Shown here: positions 52,235-64,000 of the stretch, one piece after another
Numbering within the stretch: the first letter of the stretch is position 1
Layout of the letters: each line of letters begins with the position of its first letter
Origin: Lytechinus variegatus
Lineage: Eukaryota > Echinodermata > Echinoidea > Temnopleuroida > Toxopneustidae
Reading direction: 5' to 3'
NCBI RefSeq assembly: GCF_018143015.1
Contig: NC_054746.1
Location: 30,159,129 to 30,223,128 of the forward strand
Length of the DNA: 64,000 nt
The notes under the pieces: model-generated
What the model was told of the DNA's origin: nothing
Seen by the model: the letters and a program-made list of their open reading frames with translations, nothing else
Database searches by the model: none
Program-made: the position numbers and the translations under genes

Positions 52235-53049
52235 CTTGAAACACTCCGATTGAGATGCGTCTTGTATTCAATAGCATGATACTCTGGCAAATCGTTGTGT
52301 ATACTAGAGTATTTGGCTAGGAGGGATAACAGAGTATAAAGTTTAGGCCTATAGGTAAACTTAGACTTACGCAACAAGCATAATTAAAGCTCAAAGATCG
52401 CGCAATTTTTTAGGGAGTTCCGTAAAGATTTATTCAACTTTGATCCACATCGATTACTTACAAACAGGCAACAATAAGAGCTTTAACTAAATATCCATTT
52501 TGAAAACTACAAATGGACCATAATGAATTGAAAAAAGGGTGGCGTCACGGTTTATTTGACGTAGAGGTAATGCCACAGATTTAATGAAAGCATAACTAAT
52601 TAAGCTTCATTCAAAATCGTGTAGTTTCATAACAACAAGACAAAGTGAGTTGCTGAATGACGGGGTAAAGGAAATTAAAATTTAATGTAAAAGCATCCTG
52701 AAATGTGTAAACCACCATCGATTCGAATTATTGATATTAAATGAAAAAATATCTTTATCATATAAGAATATTGGAATATTTGAGATCGCATCGGATAAAA
52801 TAAAAACCTTGAAATTCCACGAAGAAACCGTCTCACATCGGTATTCATTATTCTTAAAATTCCTTTTGTTTTCAAATCATTTCGCCTTATAGAGCTTGGT
52901 CTATGTGACCTAGATAAAATACATACATACATTCATACGTACATACATGATATATATAGGCATGAATACAGAAGTATGTAACCAATACTATTTCAATTGT
53001 CTTTAGAAAATGTACTGAATTGTTGGTATATTTATATATATAAATACAC
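52235..53049. other. Upstream flank of GH1-A
   Basis: No gene seen. The first few hundred bases should hold the GH1-A promoter. A degenerate (CATA)n/(TACA)n run lies at 52918-52960, ending in a TATATATA stretch. Confidence 0.5.
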
Positions 53050-53439
53050 ACAACAAAAAAGTAAGTCCCCCTTAAACAAACATGAATAATTTCCGAACCA
53101 ACGCGATTTTTTTTAATGTATATTTACATGAGCGTGTAGGTAATTTTACAATCTGCCCTCTGAGTAGTAAGTGTTATGGACGTATTTTACGTCATGCTTC
53201 AGTGAGCACCGTTAAAAGGCAAAAATGTCACTTTTCAAAAGTCACAAGCCAAATATCATGACTTTGATCCTATTTTATTGGAATTAATTCCACATTCTCA
53301 TCATGAAAAATAGTCAGAAGGCTTGAAAAAGTACTTCCTAAAAGACGATAGAATTGTTTTGGCTAAATTTCACGGTTGAATAAACACAAGCCAAAATTTG
53401 CTATAATTTGATTTTTACCCATTTCTATCAATAAAAATG

Positions 53440-53700
53440 ATAATAATATAATAATAATAATAGGCATCTATATAGCACCATCTATCTAGAAATATTATAT
53501 TCCGAGGCGCACAAGAAAAGAAAGAATGAGAAAGTTTGGATGAGTGTCAATAACTAATACTGTTAGAAAAGATAAGATTTCAGTTTGGATTTGAAGGTCT
53601 TCAGTGATTGAATAATTCTTAAATTTAACGGCAAATTATTCCAGAGAGAAGGTGCTGAGGCAGAGAAAGAATGTGATGACTTTTTTTGGAAGAGTATCGT
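53440..53700. repeat. Dispersed repeat copy (AATAATAATAATAGGCATCTATATAGCACC)
   Basis: An (AAT)n run is followed by ATATAGCACCATCTATCTAG, CCGAGGCGCACAAG, AAAGAAAGAATG and a TTTGGATTTGAAGGTCTTCA-like motif. The same order of motifs in diverged form is seen at 14361-14515. It is non-coding. Confidence 0.5.
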
Positions 53701-54819
53701 TAACAGATCGTTTCACGGTTCAATGAACATTTATTGAAAACAAATATCATAGGCAAGTATTGTTTCATTTTGGTAACTGAAAATGATATTTTCTCATTTT
53801 TTTTCGTTATGTTCATGACCAATTAACATGCTTCAATGATTCAAAGGTGTTTAATTAAACATTCACGCTTGAATGAACATGTGGAATGTGATTAACTCTT
53901 TTTTTCGTTATTGGAAAAAAATGCAATTTGTAACTATGGATAGCTGTCACAAACCTCCTTGCATATAGTTCATTTGATTTTATTTTATGAAATATTCGAA
54001 AATTATGCAAATGAGAAGAAAGTTAAAGACCTTGGCCTCACTTTGTGCCGTATTGAATGGTTATTTTGGTGTGCGCGCCTTTTGGATAGTGTTACTCAAA
54101 AGCATGCATGTGCAAAGTTTCATGAAATTACTGTTGGTAGAAGTAACAAAAACCGTCCATAAAACAACCCTCTTTTCATATTTGTTAAAATTTTGACTTC
54201 CTCTCTCCTATAGACTTGTGTACATTATTGGTGCATATGTTTTAGAATAAGTAACCCCTTAATTCAACATGGTGGAACTTTTTTCAAGGTTGTCTTTAGC
54301 AATGTCGTTTGGCAGTAATGCTTATCAACCTATGGGCAGAATTCTATGCAAAAATGAAATCACTTTGTTTATTCATGGATGAGTGAGCACGCATCAAAGT
54401 GGGAAAAGGGGCATTTTCAATGTCACAGACTCATTTAAAAGGTAATAAAGTGAATATTGGGGGCAAATCCGGTTTCAAATGTGACTTTAATTGCTGTTGT
54501 TTTTGTCATCCATCATTTCTATCCCCACACACTTTCCGAACTTTAAACATTTTCATGGTTGAGCGAGCACACTCGAAAACTTAGGAATGAATACTCTTTA
54601 TACTGCATAAATGTATTCTTTTCCTAACAATTTCTCATGATCAGTCTAGTTTATGGACAGATCAGTGGTGGATCCAGAATTTTAAAATGGGGGAGGGGCC
54701 TATAATCGGGGGAGCCGCAAACATTTTTAAACGTTAATAAATTATGATCTTACAAGTTGTAGAGGATACTACCACAAACTCCTATGATGATACGTCACAA
54801 TACAGGGGCCGCGGAAGGG

Positions 54820-54851
54820 TTTTCAAAGTGTGTGTGTGTGGGGGGGGGGGC
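54820..54851. repeat. (TG)n plus G-tract
   Basis: GTGTGTGTGTG runs directly into a dozen G residues. It lies inside the 2.24 kb segment between GH1-A and GH1-B. Confidence 0.8.
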
Positions 54852-55289
54852 TGACCATGCAAAAAATCACAATCGTATGGTCATTTTTACATTTTTGTAT
54901 TTACTTTTGGAAAAAAGTGGGGAGGGGCGCTTCCACAGCCCCTGCAATACATTATGTTCACTCAACCATGAACATACAATAGCAAAATTGTGAGTGGAGT
55001 GGCTAAATGGTGGATAGTAAAACAGTATAACACCATTAAATTCACCTAAAAACAACTTTTGCCCAACTTTGTATTTGCACAATCTGAAAAACGACTCTTG
55101 TGACTTTCAAAAATTGTCATTTTTAATTCAATCGTTAATTACTCATGCATGACTCAACCGATCAATCTCATTTTCTCCCAGGAGTTGTTTAACGGGTGTA
55201 GAAAACCACCTACGAAATATAATTTCTCAAAATAATTCCGTTCAAACGTTACAGCAATTTGATTTAGGGGGGACTTACTTTTTTGTTGT

Positions 55290-58559
<3,270 letters not shown>

Positions 58560-58780
58560 TATCCATAATTTAAAAAAAAATTATAGCATTTGCACCACTT
58601 TTCAGACGGCGTTTTTGGCTGTGGAGTCAACATCAATTTTTTTTACTTAATTTTCATTGATCTATTTTGAATTGATTAGTAATTTCTATCAGTGTAGTAT
58701 AGTTCAATGGTTGCAGGATTACATATGGGAATCAGGTACCATTCACAATGCGTAAAGATATTTAGGTCACAAAATTGAGG

Positions 58781-59117
58781 AATAAAAGTCAGTTTGGTTA
58801 TTAAACTTGGACTATCGAAATCCGCGAAATTCTTATGTCGCCAAGTGTAAAAAGAATGCATTATGTAAGACATTTTGATATTGAACTATTATGTTAAAAC
58901 ATTCAATTTAATTTTGCTTTTTATCAGTCTTCATTATTTATTTCGGTCCTGTAATCACGTGTTATTATTCTTGACTTTATTTCTAGTTCCAGGATGTTAA
59001 TGAAATTATCGTAGTTTACAGAATGTGGAAAGCACGGGGTTACTTACTGTACTTTTGTAGTCAGATGAATAACTTCAATAGGCGCAGCGGCTATGTACAC
59101 TAGATAAGATGAATAAA
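58781..59117 (+). other. Candidate poly(A) signals and possible alternative last exon of GH1-B
   Basis: AATAAA occurs at 58781-58786 and at 59112-59117. Between them, TTATTTCTAG at 58986 is a fair acceptor followed by 38 codons in phase with a possible donor at 58479 and a TAG at 59101. The encoded peptide has no recognisable motif and no hydrophobic anchor, so the read-through ending at 58559 is preferred. Confidence 0.25.
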
Positions 59118-59210
59118 ATCTCAGAGCTAAATAGATAAGAAACAAAGTTCGCTACGGAACAAGTCAAACACTAACTGCATCATGTGACACACCCACACAC
59201 ACCCACACAG

Positions 59211-59241
<31 letters not shown>

Positions 59242-60063
59242 AATATGTAAATGGGATAAATTATACATTTACAACAGCTTTGGCAACTCTTGTATTTAAA
59301 TATATGAAAGAAATGAATGAAGAGAAGGCGTAGCTTAAATCGAGGTTCCCCAGAGCTACCTGCCCTTTTTTGGGAAAAATTAGTGATGCCGAAATATATA
59401 TCTATGCAGGACTCTTAACCGCAGCAAAAAGAAAAAAAACTACCTTGTACTGTATTGATGCACACTTCATCAAATGTTGCACATTATTATTAACCAAAAA
59501 ACACAAAACTTCATAATGTTAACCCTTTTACTTCAACCGATTCTGTGTTGAGTTTGGAAATGAAATATCAGATTATTTGTTCACATGACAATATTACAAA
59601 ACCGTATCTACAGGTCCCATTGTATGGTTACAAGAGGCATGCGGTATTTGAACTAATTCATATATTTTCATATTTTATTGGGGGGGGGGGGGTGCTTGCG
59701 GTTTCGTGGTGTGTCGTATTGGATGACCGCTTGAATTGCTACTGACCCATTTTGAATAACAGCCCAAACATGTTTTAATAGTCAGTAAAGTTCAAAGTGT
59801 GATATTTCTCTATAATTATGTAAATATATTAATGATGGACAACCATTATAAAGATTAACGAAAAGCTAAATTCTCAATGAGATTCATAAATCATGTCTGA
59901 AGTTACGTGCGAAGGAATCTTGAAGGGTAGAAGAAGTCGCGCATGCGTGCATAATTAAGTAACTCGGTTAGTTAAAAGTAGTGCTTAACACTTTTAACAT
60001 CAGGGGTGAAGTTCGGCAGTTTTTCGGCAGCATTATTAAGCATCATCATCAAAGTGCGGAAAC
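59118..60063. other. Intergenic between GH1-B and GH1-C
   Basis: It contains a (CA)n(TA)n microsatellite at about 59190-59245 and a G-tract near 59681-59692. No other feature is recognised. The last bases should carry the GH1-C promoter and 5' UTR. Confidence 0.6.
59190..59245. repeat. (CA)n(TA)n microsatellite
   Basis: ACACACCCACACAC-type repeats pass directly into ATATATATATATATATAT. Confidence 0.9.
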
Positions 60064-63000
60064 ATGCCTTTCAAATTCTTACAAGGACTTTTGTTCTTAT
60101 TTCTGAGTTTTTTGTATTCTGCTGCTTCGCAGGAGGTTGAATTTGTGTACCCTGATTACTGGAACGACCCTGATCGAGATGCTTTCCTTTACGGCACCTT
60201 CCCCGAAGGTTTCATCTGGAGTTCAGCGACGTCCTCGTACCAGATCGAAGGAGCTTGGGATACAGATGGGAAGGGGGAAAATATCTGGGATAGATTCACT
60301 CACGTAGGAGGAAACGTATACAACAACGATACAGGAGATGTAGCATGTGATAGCTATCATAAGTAAGTTCTTTAACCCGTTACGACTGGATGTCTTTCGA
60401 GACTTATTTAAATTACAAATAACGCCGTTATGATGCCGTCGATTTCATCAAGGTTTCACAAGCGTAACCCCGGGGTGGGATGTTGATTCATCCATGAAGG
60501 AAGAAAGGTATAGCGTGATGGCTATCATAAGTATTTTAAACTGCCTACACACTCTTTGTTTCTGGTGATTGAATATGTTAAATAAAAAGAATAACATAGG
60601 ATTTAAAAAAAAGGAACAAGTGTAGAAATTTCAAGTCCAAATTAAAGAGTGAATAGTAAAAAAACCAGAATTTCTTAAAAACATCCATTTGATTCGGTTA
60701 AGAATTACAAAATACGACAGCATGAAAATTCTTCATCCATCTGATATATATTTTTTTCTCTTTGTTCCTATCTTATATTTGGGGAGGAGGAATGGTCTGT
60801 ACAAATCATAATTCATGTTTCAAGGAAAAACTATTAGTTTTTCATGTTATAGATGAAATCATTTTTTCCCTTTAAAATACTTATACCTTGGTCACATTTG
60901 CTCTACGGCGGCCGTACGGCGAGTCGGAAACAGCCGTTTTATTAATTTTGATTCAAACCACCTATAGGTGGACAAAAAAATGTTAAAACGGCTGTTTTAA
61001 ACTCGCCGTACGGCCGCCGTAGAACAAATGTGACCATGGTATAAGGATAGTACTCACAGAAAGTACCTCCCATACTTTTAAAGGATTTTCTTCATTTTAT
61101 ACAGGCCTATAAGTTTTATAACAAAACACACTGAAATATCTAAAAAGATGATTAATTTCAAGTTCTAGAATTTTTTTTTCTAGAATCTTAAAGGTTGTAT
61201 CAGATCTTTTTAACAATCAAGAATTATTCGAAATGTTTCTTTTCATTTCCATGTAGTGTCCTTTTCACGCTTGCAATACCATTTTTGGTACAAATAAATA
61301 ATTATCCTCTTTAAGGGTGTATTATTTCATGGCCCAGCCCCATTAATCTCGCCCGTTTTAATTTGACTTTAATTAAAAACATCTTTCCATTCATTGCAGA
61401 ATGATATAATAGTACTTGATAAAAGTATAATGGCACCTTTATTCTTTGTGAGAAGATCCTATCTTTCTTGTTAAAGTACTCACACCCTCTTTTTTTATCT
61501 CGCTTTTGATCTGTAATAGAATTAATTTGACTGATATTGGATGTTTCATGTTAGCCTGATAACAGATACATACATGCATGTGCTACTTTTCTTTGTTGAA
61601 GTGTCAGTTCTCTTCTTAATAAGTGATCATCTCCCTTTCTTTCGAAATCATACCCCTAATTTTAAACGACTGTTCATAACAAGGCTTGCTCAGAAGGCCC
61701 TTTCGCAATTAATATTACGTGAAACATTATTAAGAGACATTTTGAAGCTCTGATTGCCCCTTCAAAAAGATGTTTTGGAACACCTTCGCTCATTCACTTG
61801 ATGGATAAAATGTTATGCAAAAGGACTAAAATGTTGTAAAACAAGAAGGTGGGTAGTAGATCACTTGAATTTTTTTGTACGTTACCACCTTTAGCATAAT
61901 AACGCTTGACTTTTTTTGGCCCCGAAATTTTGAAAATTTCATCTTACTCGTACTGCTTGAACCAAATTCATGTTATTGGGTTACTCCCCTCAACGCAAAC
62001 AGCGTTGTCGGTAAGAACTAAAAAAAAAAAACTTTTTTTTTAGATATTTGGTGCTGCTGTGTTTGCCTTACGAAACAGTAGTTTTTCTTTATTTTTTTAT
62101 TGCCAGGTCCGACTATTTTATTATTTTGCCAACTAATGGTTAACGCAGCTAACCAATGATTAATAACATGTTAAGTTTGGTAACAAACGAGGAATAAGTA
62201 AATATTTGTATCCGCTGTGTCGCCCATTGATCTGTTTGCGAATAAACACTTTAAATGGGGGCGACCGGGCGAACATCGATAAACAAATTTCTTACATTTT
62301 CAGAACTTAAAAGAAATCAAAGATAATCTTATAGTCAGTTGAAATTACGCTGGATAAATACAAATATTTAAGAGGCATACGAGTTGATCATTATCAAGTT
62401 TAAAATGCATAGGGAGCGAGATAAGAGAGCTACGAATATTTGATAAATCTTGTTTTGTTAGATCTTGAAACTGTTCAGTAATTTTCATAATGTCATTTTT
62501 TTTCATTGTTAAAATGATTAATGCTAACACGAAATATTTATTTAGCACTTAAGGAAGAACATACTTTTGCGCCGGCAGAGTTCATGTAAAGAAGTTTACA
62601 TTACTTTTCTTCTCTCAGGTAATCACTGAATTATACAACTATTCTTTATTATTATTTTTGTAGAAAAAGGGTACATGCTAATTATTGAAAAGGAAACACG
62701 AACTTTGCAAGTTCGATCCACCATTGTCCACTATTCAATAACTTTTATATTTGTTTGATCATGATGGTAAAGTGTTCTTTAAAAAATCAATGATGACTTA
62801 AAAAAACTTTTAGAACGCCCTCTGATGATCAGTTGTACTGGCAAAATATCAAACTAAGCACTTTTTTTTTCTCTAAGATTATAGAGGATTCTAAATTCGG
62901 GTCAATAGTTCCATAAAGTCCTGTAAATTAAGGCGTAAACAACTTTATAATTATGCCTATATACATATTATGTTTCATACACACTTCACACACACATACA

Positions 63001-63853
63001 CCCACACACACGTACTCACTAACAGATTTTCAAAATGACCCCTAAAGCTATTTGTCAGAAATTGCCAATTCATGTACGCTATTCCCACCTTCTTCCTGGT
63101 ACATTTAATTCCAATGGGAAGTATTAAACAGGTCCCGATTTATCAAAAATAATATCTAGATAGCACAAAAACCAACATTCTGAAAATAATAATAATAAAA
63201 ATATTTAAAAAATATCTAATTCCCTTAATAATTTGTTGCCCCTTTTCTTTATAAATTTGTACCACGTTTATTCTGGTCGTGCTTTGCTATGTACATCTAT
63301 ATAGTTGAGTGAAAGCTTATTATTCTATAGCTCCCTTTTCCATTAGTAACCAACCTCTCTCTTTGCCCGACATTGCAGCTATAAGGAAGATGTTGCTCTG
63401 ATGAAGGCCATGGGTTTAGAATACTATCGCTTCTCCATCTCCTGGGCGCGCATCCTTCCTAATGGAACCATAAACAACATCAACGAGCCTGGTATCGCTT
63501 TCTACAATAACCTAATCGATGAGATGGCTGCGAATGGTGTTAAGGCTATGGTCACCCTCTACCACTGGGATCTTCCTCAAGCTCTGCAGGACATTGGTGG
63601 ATGGGATACCCCAGACATCGTACAGCATTTCAAAGACTATGCCGAGCTCTGCTTTCAGAGGTTCGGGGATCGAGTCCCTCTGTGGATCACATTCAATGAA
63701 CCTTGGATCGTGTCTCTCTTCGGGTATGGTACCGGACAGTTTGCTCCAGGAATCTCAGAGATTGCAGCGGCTCCTTACAGAGCCACCCACAATATCCTTA
63801 AATCCCATGCCGAAGCCTACCACGTATACAATGACACCTACAGACTTAGCCAG
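60064..63853 (+). CDS. GH1-C: family 1 glycoside hydrolase, first two exons (continues beyond window)
   Basis: Exon 1 is 60064-60362 and exon 2 is 63379-63853 (475 nt, the same length as in A and B); the donor at 63854 is GTATTT and later exons lie right of the window. 258 residues are visible. A signal peptide ([20 protein letters not shown]) is followed by [15 protein letters not shown] and the acid/base Glu207 in TFNEPW. The nucleophile exon is not in view, so activity cannot be judged fully. Exon 2 has [14 protein letters not shown] where A has [14 protein letters not shown], so the substrate-pocket loop after the acid/base differs. Exon 1 is almost identical in DNA to that of GH1-A, while exon 2 is only about two-thirds identical in protein. 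Intron 1 is 3.0 kb and carries an inverted-repeat element. Confidence 0.9.
60880..61045. mobile_element. Compact inverted-repeat element in intron 1 of GH1-C
   Basis: The left arm CTTATACCTTGGTCACATTT, then CTACGGCGGCCGTACGGCGAGT, matches the reverse complement of the right arm with about two mismatches in the first 45 bases; AACAGCCGTTTTA continues the pairing. Almost the whole 166 bp folds on itself, leaving a loop of about 40. The GC-rich CGGCGGCCGTACGGCG core stands out in AT-rich DNA. It is non-coding and probably a MITE. Confidence 0.85.
61046..63378 (+). other. Remainder of GH1-C intron 1
   Basis: Apart from a (CA)n patch at about 62980-63012, nothing is recognised. Frames at 61541-61753 and 62345-62548 are AT-driven and without domains. 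Confidence 0.65.
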
Positions 63854-64000
63854 GTATTTACACAATTCTTTCGTAAAGACAGTCGAAACTTTCACGTTCT
63901 TTTGATATGGTGATGACCACAATAATGCCTGAATAATACAACCACATTTCTTTCCCCGTCCCAATCTTATTTTCTGTGATCATTAAGTATTATTTACTTT

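Larger units (their letters stand above)
53050..55289. mobile_element. 2.24 kb segment with exact 22-bp inverted ends between GH1-A and GH1-B
   Basis: Bases 53050-53071 (ACAACAAAAAAGTAAGTCCC, then CC) recur as an exact reverse complement at 55268-55289, and TATATA sequence flanks both ends. The interior has no recognisable transposase; frames at 53959-54196 (about 68 codons) lack a known domain. It also carries the dispersed repeat at 53440-53700 and a GTGGATCCAGAATTTT start at 54666. This fits a non-autonomous DNA transposon, possibly Tc1/mariner-like given the TA flanks, with later insertions. Confidence 0.65.

Overview
The window is animal nuclear DNA. It is AT-rich, its genes are split by GT-AG introns, and it is dense with short inverted-repeat (MITE-like) elements, microsatellites and G-tracts. 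The repeats (elements opening with AAAGGACAAGTCCACCC, a tRNA-headed SINE, GGATCCAGGATTTT-type termini) and the gene types suggest a marine deuterostome, most likely an echinoderm such as a sea urchin. That placement is an inference from remembered repeat types and was not tested by a search.

Five protein-coding genes can be supported. (1) The last two coding exons of LRRC57 lie on the + strand (4441-6575); the gene enters from the left edge. (2) A complete microsomal cytochrome P450 of the CYP2 type lies on the - strand (24542-40545): six exons, 504 residues, first intron 12.2 kb. (3-5) A cluster of three family-1 glycoside hydrolases (lactase-phlorizin hydrolase/beta-glucosidase-like secreted enzymes) follows. 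GH1-A is on the - strand (48344-52234; 5 exons, 548 aa). GH1-B is on the + strand (55635-58559; 4 exons, 533 aa). GH1-C is on the + strand (60064 to beyond 63853; first two exons, then it leaves the window). All conserved catalytic glutamates that fall inside the window are present.

Layout: 1-4440 is intron plus mobile DNA; 4441 to about 8300 is the end of LRRC57 and its probable 3' UTR; about 8.3-24.5 kb is intergenic and repeat-rich; 24.5-40.5 kb is the P450; 40.5-48.3 kb is intergenic; 48.3-64 kb is the GH1 cluster. GH1-A and GH1-B are divergent, and the 3.4 kb between their start codons is mostly a 2.24 kb segment with exact 22-bp inverted ends. GH1-C follows GH1-B in the same direction.

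How the genes relate: the three GH1 enzymes are secretory-pathway retaining beta-glycosidases that arose by local duplication. They have since diverged in intron content and C-terminal tail. A nearly identical 0.2 kb block around exon 1 is shared by the inverted pair A and C and suggests gene conversion. A CYP2 monooxygenase next to beta-glucosidases could fit metabolism of dietary or defensive glycosides, but nothing in the sequence shows that they act together. I found no convincing new multi-gene system; the most interesting signals are the A/C conversion tract and several inverted-repeat element families.
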